Assembly (NCBI GenBank): GCA_052143535.1
Contig: JBKQSS010000075.1
Coordinates: 62,001 to 126,000, forward strand
Length of the DNA: 64,000 nucleotides
DNA from: JADGRA01 sp052143535
Lineage (GTDB): Bacteria > Myxococcota > Myxococcia > Myxococcales > Myxococcaceae
Direction of reading: 5' to 3'
In this document: one piece after another, positions 1-8,947 of the stretch
Layout: each line of letters opens with the position of its first letter
Numbering within the stretch: the stretch's first letter is position 1
The notes under the pieces: model-generated
What the model was told of the DNA's origin: nothing
Databases searched by the model: none
Seen by the model: the letters and a program-made list of their open reading frames with translations, nothing else
Made by a program: the position numbers and the translations under genes

Positions 1-646
1 TGCGGTCCGCCAGCTGCGCCACAACCCCCATGTTGTGCTCCACCAGCACCAAGGTGCGGCCTTTCGCCACCTTCTTGCCGAGGGCCACCATCCGCTGGAC
101 GTCGTCGGTGCCCATTCCGGAGGTGGGCTCGTCGAGCAGCAGCACCCGGGGCTCCTGGGTCAGCGAGATGCCAATCTCGAGGTTGCGCTTCTCGCCGTGG
201 GACAGCGACGAGGCCGAACGGTGGGCCAGCCCCAACTCGTGGACCACCTCCAAAATCTGCCGAGCCCGGGGCTGGTACTTCAGCAGCACCTTCACACTTT
301 CCCAGAACCGCCAGTGGTGTGGCGTCTTGGACTGGATGGCAACCAGAAGGTTTTCCTGAACCGAGAGGGTGTCGAAGACCGAGGAGATTTGGAACGAGCG
401 GGACAGTCCCCGGCGGACAATTTTATGGGGAGCGACCCGGGTGATGTCCTCGCCGAAAAGGAAGACCTGGCCGGCGGTCGGCGTCAGAAACCCGGAGAGG
501 AGGTTGAAGAGTGTCGTCTTCCCGGCGCCATTGGGCCCGATGATGGCGTGGGTCTCACCCTCCTCGATGACCAAGTCCACCCCGTCCACCGCGGAAAAGC
601 CATGAAAGGCTTTGGAAAGAGCTCGAGCCTCGAGAGCTGCAGGCAT
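1..646 (-). CDS. ABC transporter ATP-binding protein, LivG-like (C-terminus beyond the window edge)
   Basis: ATPase subunit of an ABC importer, closest in pattern to LivG of branched-chain amino-acid systems. Reading the minus strand from ATG at 646 gives 215 codons with no stop, so the C-terminus lies outside the window. Walker A GPNGAGKTT is at residues 37-45, the Q-loop Gln near 86, signature LSHGE at 148-152, Walker B VLLLDE at 168-173 and the H-loop His at 204. All catalytic motifs are intact. The long insert between Q-loop and signature (SVFDTLSVQENLL) fits the LivG/LivF group. Substrate cannot be read from one subunit. It is divergent from the 3-hydroxybutyrate dehydrogenase gene. Confidence 0.88.
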   Translation of the reverse strand, partial: MPAALEARALSKAFHGFSAVDGVDLVIEEGETHAIIGPNGAGKTTLFNLLSGFLTPTAGQVFLFGEDITRVAPHKIVRRGLSRSFQISSVFDTLSVQENLLVAIQSKTPHHWRFWESVKVLLKYQPRARQILEVVHELGLAHRSASSLSHGEKRNLEIGISLTQEPRVLLLDEPTSGMGTDDVQRMVALGKKVAKGRTLVLVEHNMGVVAQLADR

Positions 647-795
647 AGGTTCGGCGCTTTGCGCGAGGGGCCGACGGCAGATGGACCTTAGCTGTGGCCT
701 CGTGAAGGTCAACGAGGTTTAGCCACTCCCGGAGCGTATGCTCTCGTGACGCGCCGATGAGGCCCCTTTGGCCTTCGGAGAGAGGAAATGACGCT

Positions 796-1578
796 ATGCG
801 TATGAAGGGCCGTGTGGCACTGGTGACGGGGGCAGCAAGTGGCATTGGTCGCGCAATCTCCGAGGCTTTTTCCCGCGAGGGCGCCCAGGTGGGCGTGGCA
901 GACATCAACGCTGCGGGAGCAACAGCTGTGGCGGACTCCATCGCCCACACCGGCGGCAGCGCCGTCGCCGTCCCCATGGACGTCACCGATGAGGCCCAAG
1001 TGAACGAGGGCGTCGACGCGCTGGTGGCGCGCTTCGGCACGGTGGACGTGCTGGTAAGCAACGCTGGTGTTCAGCACATCGCCGCGGTGGTCGACTGCAG
1101 CTTCGAGGCGTGGCGCAGGCTGCTCGCCATTCACCTCGACGGAGCCTTCCTCACCACCCGGGCCTGCATGCGCCGGATGGTGGCCTCCGGGAAGGGCGGC
1201 TGTCTTCTTTACATGGGCAGCGTGCACTCAGTGGAGGCCTCGCCGCTCAAGGCTCCGTACATCGCTGCCAAGCACGGCATCCTCGGCCTGGCCCGCGCAG
1301 TGGCGAAAGAGGGGGCGCCGCACGGCATTTGGAGCAACGTCATCGCGCCGGGCTTTGTGCGCACCCCACTGGTGGAGAGACAGATTCCAGAGCAAGCCCG
1401 CGACCTCGGCATCAGCGAGCAGGAGGTGGTGAAGAACGTCATGCTCAGAAATACGGTCGACGGCGAGTTCACCACGCTCGATGACGTCGCGCAGCTGGCA
1501 GTCTTCCTCGCGTCCTTTCCGAGTCGAGCGCTCACGGGCCAGTCGGTGGTGGTGAGTCACGGCTGGCATATGCAATGA
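796..1578 (+). CDS. 3-hydroxybutyrate dehydrogenase (short-chain dehydrogenase)
   Basis: Cytosolic NAD-dependent oxidation of (R)-3-hydroxybutyrate to acetoacetate is the likely reaction. The 260-residue protein has the SDR layout: TGAASGIG cofactor loop at residues 11-18, NAG at 89-91, and the catalytic Ser142, Tyr155 and Lys159 in YIAAK. Length and the C-terminal lid pattern (DGEFTTLDDVA, GQSVVVSHGW) match the BdhA subgroup. The ATG at 796 is chosen because GAGAGG lies about ten bases upstream; an in-frame ATG at 757 would add 13 residues without such a site. Other SDR substrates are possible but less likely. Confidence 0.85.
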   Translation: MRMKGRVALVTGAASGIGRAISEAFSREGAQVGVADINAAGATAVADSIAHTGGSAVAVPMDVTDEAQVNEGVDALVARFGTVDVLVSNAGVQHIAAVVDCSFEAWRRLLAIHLDGAFLTTRACMRRMVASGKGGCLLYMGSVHSVEASPLKAPYIAAKHGILGLARAVAKEGAPHGIWSNVIAPGFVRTPLVERQIPEQARDLGISEQEVVKNVMLRNTVDGEFTTLDDVAQLAVFLASFPSRALTGQSVVVSHGWHMQ

Positions 1579-1792
1579 CCTCTCGCCAAGACTAAGTCGT
1601 TCGGCCCGATACCTGAACGAAGTCGACCCCTGAACTTCCCGACACAGGCCTAAGGGCGACGTATTTCCCCATGAGAAAGCCAACCGGAGCTGCCCCCGGG
1701 TGCAAACCAATGGCGGCTTAGAGCGGCGCGCCGTGGCATTCGAAGGGTTGTCCTTACAGGGCGTGACCGCGGTCAAGATTGGCGCGAACGCA

Positions 1793-2647
1793 CTACCCGC
1801 GCTTCGGCTTCTCGTGGGTCTCGACAAAGGTGAAGCCGAAACGGCCCTTCACGCACAGGTTCCCAGCGGTCACGCCGGAATCACTCGGCGACGTCACGCG
1901 GACAATTTTATTGTCTTGGACTCGCAGCGAGAGCGTACAGCCCACTCCGCAATATGGGCAGATGGTGTCTGTGACCGTTTGTTCCGACTCTCGCCACTGA
2001 CCAGCCTCGCGAAGGTCGTGCTCGGCCTTGAAGACCAGGGCACCCGTCGGACACGCGTTCACGCAGTTGCCACAAAAGACGCAAGCTGAGTCGGGCAGCG
2101 CCACCTCGTGCTCAGTGGCGATGCGTGCGTCGAAGCCGCGTCCGGCTACGGCGATAGCAAAGGTGTTTTGCGCATCGGTGCCGCAGGCCTCGACGCACTT
2201 ATAGCAAAGCATGCAACGTCCGTAGTCGCGGACGAAGAGCTCATTGTCCACTGTTACTGGCTGGGCGACGCTCTCCGCCTTCGGTCCAAACCGCGCAGGG
2301 CGAGCTTCATACCGGGCTGCATATGCTGAGAACGCCGACGAGCGAGACATGTCGACAGAGGAACCGAGGAGCTCAATCACCAGTTTGCGGCTAAGCCGAA
2401 CGCGGGGACTGTCGGTCAGGACTTTCATGCCCGGCTCGGCAAGGCGCGAGCAGGCTGGGACAAGGACGCGTGAGCCCTCGAGCTCGACAACACAAATCCG
2501 GCACACATTGACCGGAGTCAGGTTCTCGGCCCAGCACAGCGTCGGCGTATCGATGCCAACGGATTGGCATGCCCCGAGCAACGTCGTCCCTTCTCGGACC
2601 GTCACGGGCTTCCCGTCGACAGAGAGCTCCACCGGCCGGGGCATCAT
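1793..2647 (-). CDS. Formate dehydrogenase iron-sulfur polypeptide (detached N-terminal part of the alpha subunit)
   Basis: Electron-transfer part of an NAD-type formate dehydrogenase. The 284 residues hold a [2Fe-2S] ferredoxin domain (Cys38, 49, 52, 66), two [4Fe-4S] motifs (Cys145/148/151/155 and Cys189/192/195/199) and the molybdopterin-oxidoreductase Fe4S4 domain (Cys230, 233, 237, 265). It stops right after NLCVKGRFGF, exactly where the Mo-bis-MGD domain begins in full-length FdhA. The catalytic remainder is a separate gene at 4522-6447. The start is the ATG at 2647, which overlaps the TGA of the upstream NuoEF-like gene (ATGA), implying coupled translation. The ORF is open to 2725, but that extension lies inside the neighbour. 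Confidence 0.9.
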   Translation of the reverse strand: MMPRPVELSVDGKPVTVREGTTLLGACQSVGIDTPTLCWAENLTPVNVCRICVVELEGSRVLVPACSRLAEPGMKVLTDSPRVRLSRKLVIELLGSSVDMSRSSAFSAYAARYEARPARFGPKAESVAQPVTVDNELFVRDYGRCMLCYKCVEACGTDAQNTFAIAVAGRGFDARIATEHEVALPDSACVFCGNCVNACPTGALVFKAEHDLREAGQWRESEQTVTDTICPYCGVGCTLSLRVQDNKIVRVTSPSDSGVTAGNLCVKGRFGFTFVETHEKPKRG

Positions 2648-4482
2648 CCGGTGGGCCCTCGATGCGGCATCAGCTTGGCCAGGGCGGATTGAATGGCCAG
2701 CGTCGCTGTCTGACCGAGCCCACAAATGGAGGCATCCTTCATCGCCTGAGCGAGCTCGGTCAGCAACTGGAGCTCAGCGTCCGTCGACCCTAAGGGGATG
2801 CCCGCGGCAAGTCGCGTCAGCAGTTCCTCCTGACGCACGGTGCCGACACGACAAGGGACGCACTGCCCGCAGGACTCGTCGCGAAAGAAGGCCGCTAGGC
2901 GACGTAGGATTGGAGCAAGGGGCAATTCATCGTCCAGAACGAACACCACTCCGGATCCCAGTGAGGCCCCGATCTTGCGCGTGTCCTCGAAGGACAGCGG
3001 GACCGACAGCTCCTCAGGCGAGAGAAAGGTACTCGCCGCGCCACCAAGAAGGACGGCCTGAATTCGCCGACCCTTCGCAACGCCGCCCGCAAGTTCGATC
3101 AACGCGTCCAACCGAGTTCCGAAGGGGACTTCGTAAACGCCGGGTCGTGCGATTCGCCCGCAGACGCAAAATAGCTTCGTCCCGGGTGAGGCGGCCGTGC
3201 CGACGGACACGTACGAGGCGGCACCGTCGCGTACAATGTCGAGCACTGCGACCAACGTCTCCACGTTATTCACCGAGGTTGGTTTGCGGAAGAGACCTGA
3301 GTCCACCGGAAACGGCGGCTTATTCCGCGGCTCGCCGCGGAAACCTTCCAGAGAGTTGAAAAGAGCCGTCTCCTCGCCACAGATGTAAGCGCCGGCGCCA
3401 CGGCGCAGCTCGATGTCGAAGGTAAAACCGCTTCCTAGAATCTCGGCGCCCAGCCAGTGCGTTGTACGAAGGAACTCAATGGCGTGCTCCAGTCGAGCGG
3501 CTGCCACGGGATATTCACCGCGGATGTACAGGTAGCCCCGTTCGGACCCGGTGGCAAAACCGGCGATGGTCATCGCCTCTAGGACCGCGAACGGGTCACT
3601 CTCCATCAGTACTCGATCCTTGAAGGTGCCCGGCTCAGACTCGTCAGCGTTGCACACGACATAGTGTGGACGTTCGGGAGCCCGCGCGACGGCCTCCCAC
3701 TTGCGTCCGGTGGGAAAGGCGGCGCCGCCTCGGCCGACGAGCTTCGCTTCCGTCACTTCGCGAACGACGCCTTCTCGACCAAGCTCGAGTGCGCGCCGCA
3801 GCGCACGCTGCCCACCGTGCGCCTGGTAGGAATCCAGACTCAAGGGATCAACGAGGCCAGCTCGCACGAGCAACTTGCGAGGTCCTGTACCCCCGATGAA
3901 TGCTGGCCTCCAGCGGGGGGGAGCGCCGCCCAGGGCAGCTTCGATCTGGGCAGTGGTCGCGCGACCAAACGCGACTTCCAACGGCGCCGCACCTGCGACG
4001 GACACCATTGCCGCAGGGGCTTGTTCGCAAAGTCCGAGGCAGGGGCTCCTTGCCCAAAGGGCGCTGGAATTCCCGGTGGTGTCCGGTGCGTCCGCTCGGT
4101 GCCGCGCGATCAATGGAGGTCCGAACTTGGCGTTGAGCTCCGCACACAGCTGCTCTGCCCCTGCGGCCTGGCAGACGATGTCGTCGCAGACATGAGCGAA
4201 GGCGCTCGAGCGCTCGGAGAGCGAAAACATCGCGTAGAAGCTCGCGACGCCGTAGGCCTCAGCCGGAGGAATTGCCAAACGGCGGCAGACGTAACCGAGT
4301 CCGCCAGGACTCACCCACCCGATCCGCGATTGGAGCGCATGCAGGCACGGCAGAAGGAGTGTCCGTTGGATCTTGGCGACGCTGGCCGGGGTCGGGATGT
4401 CAATCGGCAGCGGGCCGAGCACGGCATCAATCGCTGTGCTCTCAGGACCAGTCGGGGCTTCCGCGATGGCACGCAAGTCCAA
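2644..4482 (-). CDS. NAD-dependent formate dehydrogenase beta subunit, NuoE-NuoF fusion
   Basis: Diaphorase subunit that passes electrons from formate to NAD+. The 612 residues fuse two complex-I-like parts. The NuoE-like thioredoxin fold (about 30-165) has [2Fe-2S] ligands Cys99, 104, 148, 152. The NuoF-like part (about 195-605) has the FMN/NAD loop GRGGAAFPTG at 250-259 and [4Fe-4S] ligands Cys538, 541, 544 and 587. A fused NuoEF subunit is known from FDH1-type enzymes of methylotrophs. The start appears to be TTG at 4482, since in-frame stops lie just upstream. It sits 39 bases after the catalytic gene and overlaps the iron-sulfur gene by an ATGA. Confidence 0.92.
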   Translation of the reverse strand: MDLRAIAEAPTGPESTAIDAVLGPLPIDIPTPASVAKIQRTLLLPCLHALQSRIGWVSPGGLGYVCRRLAIPPAEAYGVASFYAMFSLSERSSAFAHVCDDIVCQAAGAEQLCAELNAKFGPPLIARHRADAPDTTGNSSALWARSPCLGLCEQAPAAMVSVAGAAPLEVAFGRATTAQIEAALGGAPPRWRPAFIGGTGPRKLLVRAGLVDPLSLDSYQAHGGQRALRRALELGREGVVREVTEAKLVGRGGAAFPTGRKWEAVARAPERPHYVVCNADESEPGTFKDRVLMESDPFAVLEAMTIAGFATGSERGYLYIRGEYPVAAARLEHAIEFLRTTHWLGAEILGSGFTFDIELRRGAGAYICGEETALFNSLEGFRGEPRNKPPFPVDSGLFRKPTSVNNVETLVAVLDIVRDGAASYVSVGTAASPGTKLFCVCGRIARPGVYEVPFGTRLDALIELAGGVAKGRRIQAVLLGGAASTFLSPEELSVPLSFEDTRKIGASLGSGVVFVLDDELPLAPILRRLAAFFRDESCGQCVPCRVGTVRQEELLTRLAAGIPLGSTDAELQLLTELAQAMKDASICGLGQTATLAIQSALAKLMPHRGPTG

Positions 4483-4521
4483 GTTCGCGAAACTCTATCA
4501 GAGGCTTAGGGGAGGAGCCGC

Positions 4522-6447
4522 TTATGACACCGCATGAGCGGGCGGGCGAGCTTGCCATGCCCTAGACAGCTTCTCGACGCGAACCGCCGAAGCTTTGAAC
4601 TCCGCGGTCCCCGATTTTGGGTCGGTCGCGTTGATGGTCAGGGTGTTGGTGTCGACGCTGTCCGGGAAATGGACCGTCATGAAGACCAGACCGGGCCGCA
4701 GGCCGGCGATGATGCGCACGGGGACTTCGACTGATCCTCGACGCGATACGATGCGCACCCATTCCCCGTCGCTGACATCGAGCGCACGAGCATCCTCCGG
4801 ACTCAGGTCGAGCGTCTCACCCCGAGCGTGTGGCCAAGCGAATCCTCCGCTCTGGACACCAGTATTGTATGACTCGAGACGCCTTCCGGTCGTGAGGCGC
4901 AAGGGAAATGACGCGTCGAGACCGTCCACCGGAGGGACCTGCTCCGCTGGCAGAAACGGCGCACGGGGACCGACCATTGGGTCGCTCCAGAGTCTCGCAT
5001 GTAGGAACGGTGTCCCCGGGTGCTGCTCGTCAGGGCACGGCCATTGGATTCCGTCGAGTGCCTCGATGCGGGCGTAGCTCATCCCGGCGTGCATCGGGCT
5101 CAGCGCGCGAACCTCGTTCCAGATTGCTTCCGGATTCGATGAGCCCAAGTCGTACCCAAGGCGCCGGGAAAGGTCGGCCAGGATGACGATGTCGTCGCGC
5201 GCTTGCCCAGGCGGCGTGAGGGCACGGCGGCATCGCTGAACACGTCGCTCGCTGTTGGTCACTGTGCCTTCGGACTCGCACCAGCTCGCCGAGGCCGGCA
5301 AGACGACGTCTGCCATCACCGCGGTCTTGGTCATGACGATGTCCTGAACCAGCAAGAACTCCAGCCCCTTCAACAGATTCATGGAGTGGTGTGAGTCGGC
5401 CTCGGATTGCGCCGGGTTCTCCCCGAGGACGTACAGTCCAGTCATCGCCTTGGTTTCCATGGCCTCGAACATCTCGGTGAGGTTCCAACCCTTCTTTGGC
5501 GGGACGGGGCGGCCCCAGCATTGGTCGTAGCGGGCGCGCACCACGGGGTTTTCGACATCTTGAAACCCGGCCAGCTTGTTCGGGAGGGCCCCCATGTCTC
5601 CACCGCCTTGGACGTTGTTCTGCCCCCGCAGCGGGTTGAGTCCCGAGCCCCAGCGCCCGACATGGCCGGTGAGCAATCCAAGATTGATGAGCGAACACAC
5701 ATTATCGACGGCGTTGTGGTGTTCTGTGATTCCAAGTGTCCAGCAGATGATGGCCTTGTCGGCTCGCGCGTATTCGCGAGCTACGCGTTGAATCAGCTCA
5801 GGAGAAACCTTTGTCTCTTGCGAGACTCTCGCCAGGTCGTACCTCTGAACGGTTTCTGAGTAGGCCTCGAAGCCCTCCGTCGCCCGGGCGATGAACGAGC
5901 GGTGCTCGAGGCCCTCTGCCAAAATGCAGCGGGCCATTCCATTGGCGAGGGTAATGTCGGTGCCCACATCGAGTTGAAGCCAACCGTCCGCCCATTCCGC
6001 GGAACTGGTGCGGCGCGGGTCCATCACAAAAAGCTTTCCCCCCCGTCGAATGGCCTTCAGGACGTGGTGGAAAAAAATCGGATGCGTTTCTCTGGCATTG
6101 CTGCCCCAGAGGATCATCACATCGGCTTCCTCAACTTCCTTGTAGGAACTCGTTCCGCCGCCTGCTCCGAAGACCGCCGCCAGACCGGCGACGCTTGGCG
6201 CGTGTCAAGTTCTGTTACAGCTGTCGATGTTGTTACTACCCACCGCGGCGCGCATGAACTTCTGCGCAGCAAAATTCACTTCGTTGGTGGCTTTGGAGCA
6301 GCTGAACATTCCAAACGAGTTCGCGCCGTGCCTCTCGACGACGCCGCGAATTCCTGCCGTCGCACGCTCGAGGGCCTGCTCCCAGCTGGCCGGGCGTAAC
6401 TCCCCGTTCTCGCGGACGAGGGGTTCCGTGATTCGAGGCGGCGACAC
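4522..6447 (-). CDS. Selenocysteine-containing formate dehydrogenase, catalytic Mo/W-bis-MGD polypeptide
   Basis: Oxidises formate (or reduces CO2) at a molybdenum or tungsten bis-MGD centre. Translation runs from GTG at 6447 (the only start after an upstream TAG) to 4522, 641 residues, if the TGA at 6205-6207 is read as selenocysteine 81. Flanks are SCNRT before and HAPSVAGL after, the conserved active-site motif where other enzymes have Cys or Sec followed by His. Frame is kept across the TGA (29 codons to the ATG at 6120). A SECIS hairpin follows it. The rest is typical (FGAGGG, LWGSNARE, NNVQGGGDMG, GRRLESYNTG). The Fe4S4 domain that normally precedes it is missing and encoded at 1793-2647. 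Standard gene callers would split this gene into two ORFs. Confidence 0.93.
6175..6207 (-). promoter_or_regulatory. Selenocysteine UGA codon with bacterial SECIS stem-loop
   Basis: The UGA (6205-6207) is followed by 11 bases and then a 7-bp stem (6187-6193 with 6175-6181, one U-G pair) closed by the loop GGUCU (6182-6186). Eleven-base spacing and a GGUCU apical loop are the features of the E. coli fdhF SECIS that bind SelB. This is direct sequence evidence for selenocysteine insertion. It implies selA, selB, selC and selD elsewhere in the genome; none is in this window. Confidence 0.9.
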
Positions 6448-6599
6448 GACAGGAAGTCTATCCCCCCGCTCGTTGAGTTCAAGGCCGGTCCTCTAAGGGT
6501 ACGTTTTGCCCCTGGGAGAGCCCCCGCGGCGGGAGGCGTCGGCATCAGCCTCAGCGCGTCGCTTCGACGCGCTCGTCACCTTACGTTTCCGCAGCACTC

Positions 6600-8084
6600 C
6601 TAGAACTGGAAGAAGCGCTCCATCGGCACCCCGTCATCTTCGCGGACGTGCCGAAACTCGTTGGTGGTCGACGAGTAGCGATAGTCGGCCCCCCAGGTCT
6701 TTGCATGCTCGACACAGCTGCGGACCGCTGCGGCCAGGGCGCGCACCTCCTCGGTGGTGGTGGTGGGATGGAGCGAGATGCGCACCCAGCCGGGCTTGTC
6801 TGAGAGATCCCCGAGGTCGATTTTGTCGGTGATGCGGCTCGAGCGATTCGGATCGACGTGCAGCAAATAGTGCCCGTAAGTCCCCGCGCACGAGCAGCCG
6901 CCGCGCACTTGGACGCCGAAGCGGTCGTTGAGCAGCTTCACCAAAAGGTTGTAGTGCAGGTCTTCGACATAAAAAGAGACGATGGCCAGGCGGTCGTCGA
7001 CATGGTCGGCCAAAAGGTGCAGTCGCGGAATGCTTCGAAGCTTGCCGAGCAACAACTGCAGTAGCTCATGTTCGCGCTCGAGCATTCGAGCCGTTCCCAT
7101 GGCCTCCTTGAGCTGCACCGCGAGCGCCGCCTTGATGGTTTGCAGAAAGCCGGGCGTTCCACCGTCCTCGCGCGCTTCGATGTTGTCCACGAAACTGTGC
7201 TGATGCCAGGGGTTGGTCCAGTTCACGGTGCCGCCGCCAGGCTGGTCCGGGACTCGATTGTGGTAGAGCTGCGAGTTGAAGACGAGCACGCCGGAGCTTC
7301 CCGGGCCGCCGAGGAACTTGTGCGGCGAGAAATAGACGCCGTCGAGTCGGTCCAAAGGGTCCGCCGGGTGCATGTCGATGTCGACGTACGGAGCCGACGC
7401 TGCATAGTCGATGAAGCAGTAGCCGCCGTGCTCGTGCATCACTCGGGCCAGCCGATGGACGGGCGTCCTAATGCCAGTGACATTCGAGCAGTCGGTGAAT
7501 GCCCCGAGCTTCAACGGCCGCTCGCGATAGCGTGCGAGCGTTTCTGCGAGTTGGTCCACGCCCACCAGGCCGAGTGCGTCTGGCGGGATGACCTCCACGT
7601 CGGCAACTGTTTCCAGCCAGGACGTCTGGTTGGAGTGGTGCTCCATGTGCGTCACGAAGACCACCGGCCGTAGCTCCGCGGGAAGACGGCAAAACGGCGC
7701 GAGCTGCTCCGGCAGCCGAAGGCCAAGCATTCGCTGGAGCTTGTTCACCACCGCCGTCATCCCCGAGCCCTGGGTGATGATGACGTCGTCGGGTCCGGCG
7801 TGGACGTGCTCCTTGAGAATTGTCTGCGCGTGTCGGTAGGCGCGGGTCATCGCCACACCAGTGGTGCTCGACTCAGAATGGGTGTTGCCCACCAGTGGCC
7901 CAAACCGCTCGACGAGGCAGCGCTCGATGGGCGCATAGAGGCGACCGCTGGCCGTCCAATCCGCGTACAAGAGCTGCTGCTCGCCACAGGGCCCAGTGAA
8001 ACAGTGGCGCAAGCCGACGATGCCCTCGCGAAATTTCGCGAAGAAGCCAGCCAGGCGCTCTGTTTCCGCGAGGGGGAGTTGCAC
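6600..8084 (-). CDS. Class V PLP-dependent aminotransferase (cysteine desulfurase / selenocysteine lyase family)
   Basis: PLP enzyme of the CsdA/SufS-like fold, 494 residues, longer than the usual 400. Visible elements are the internal aldimine Lys256 in SPHKF, the PLP-ring Asp226 in FIDYA, and Cys397/Cys399 in RGGCSCAG near the position of the mobile persulfide Cys. It lies directly upstream of the selenocysteine formate dehydrogenase, same strand, 150 bases away. A role in sulfur delivery for the Mo cofactor, or in selenium recycling, is an inference from context. An unrelated class V lyase activity is equally possible. Confidence 0.75.
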   Translation of the reverse strand: MQLPLAETERLAGFFAKFREGIVGLRHCFTGPCGEQQLLYADWTASGRLYAPIERCLVERFGPLVGNTHSESSTTGVAMTRAYRHAQTILKEHVHAGPDDVIITQGSGMTAVVNKLQRMLGLRLPEQLAPFCRLPAELRPVVFVTHMEHHSNQTSWLETVADVEVIPPDALGLVGVDQLAETLARYRERPLKLGAFTDCSNVTGIRTPVHRLARVMHEHGGYCFIDYAASAPYVDIDMHPADPLDRLDGVYFSPHKFLGGPGSSGVLVFNSQLYHNRVPDQPGGGTVNWTNPWHQHSFVDNIEAREDGGTPGFLQTIKAALAVQLKEAMGTARMLEREHELLQLLLGKLRSIPRLHLLADHVDDRLAIVSFYVEDLHYNLLVKLLNDRFGVQVRGGCSCAGTYGHYLLHVDPNRSSRITDKIDLGDLSDKPGWVRISLHPTTTTEEVRALAAAVRSCVEHAKTWGADYRYSSTTNEFRHVREDDGVPMERFFQF

Positions 8085-8449
8085 AGAGAAGGAGTCTCAC
8101 GCTCTTCCGCGTCCGTGCAAGGCCCGCCGCGTGCGTGCGCTCAAGGCGTTTTCCCTAGCCCAACCCGGGGGGGCACTTTGCACCAGCCGTGAAGACGCCC
8201 GCGGGCCAAAAGGCCTCCTCAACCCTCCGCTGCTCGTCTGCCCGTGACCCCCAAGCCCAGAGGACTCGGCCTCGACAAGCGCCGCGGGAGACGGAAGACC
8301 TCCGAGCCTGGCCCGGCTGTGCGTGACGCTCCGCCGGCCTTCTGCGCAAAGACAGTTGGCGCCGCCGCGGGCGGCGATGCCGCAACAAGCACTTGAGGTT
8401 AGGGCCGTGCGTTTGCTGAGCCAGGACGGGCGTGGTACGCACGTTGGTT
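8085..8449. other. Intergenic region, no gene seen
   Basis: About 365 bases between two divergent genes. Short open frames on both strands lack start signals and similarity. It should hold the promoters of the class V enzyme (leftward) and the omega-like gene (rightward). No clear promoter consensus, repeat or RNA was recognised. Confidence 0.5.
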
Positions 8450-8764
8450 ATGGCGCGAGTCACTATTGAAGACTGCGGTCCCTACGCGGAGAACCGCTTC
8501 GCGCTTTCCATTCTTGCCGTCCGGCGCACCAAGCAGCTGCTCTCTGGCGCCACCTGCACGGTGCCCTCCGGCCGAGACAAGGCCACCGTCACGGCGCTCA
8601 GAGAGATTGCGGCGGGCAACGTGAAATTCGAACAAGACCTCCGCAACGTGCTGGGGCACCACGCGCCCGTTCCCGCTGGCGCGGCCTCCGCGACACCGCC
8701 CGCCCCCACGCTCGAGACGGTGGCCGAGGCGCTCCGCAGACAGCCCTTCGTCCCGACGCGGTAA
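8450..8764 (+). CDS. rpoZ: RNA polymerase omega subunit-like protein (RpoZ paralogue)
   Basis: The N-terminus MARVTIEDC, followed by NRFALSILAVRRTKQL and TALREIAAGNVKF, is the omega pattern that helps assemble the beta-prime subunit. Length 104 is normal; the tail after residue 70 is Ala/Pro-rich. The ATG at 8450 matches the family start, though an in-frame GTG exists at 8432. It stands alone, not beside gmk or spoT where rpoZ usually sits, and a Cys-rich insert (GATCTVPSG) replaces part of the loop. It may be a second omega in this genome. Confidence 0.82.
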   Translation: MARVTIEDCGPYAENRFALSILAVRRTKQLLSGATCTVPSGRDKATVTALREIAAGNVKFEQDLRNVLGHHAPVPAGAASATPPAPTLETVAEALRRQPFVPTR

Positions 8765-8947
8765 GGCGCTTCCAGCCTCCGCCGGAGGTGCTGCGCTCGG
8801 GCCAGCCTCCGGCGAGCCCGTCAGTCGCTGTTTTCTGAGGGACGGACGTGCTGCGCCGCGTGGGGCTGGGACGGCTGGGAGTCCACAGCTGTGTCGGGGT
8901 CCAGCGGCACCCACTTCCGAGGGCGGTGGGCACCATGGCAAGTAGCC

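Noticed and set aside
2244..3359. 371-codon open frame on the plus strand opposite the formate dehydrogenase genes
   Set aside because: Low-complexity Arg/Ser/Pro composition and full antisense overlap with well-supported genes.
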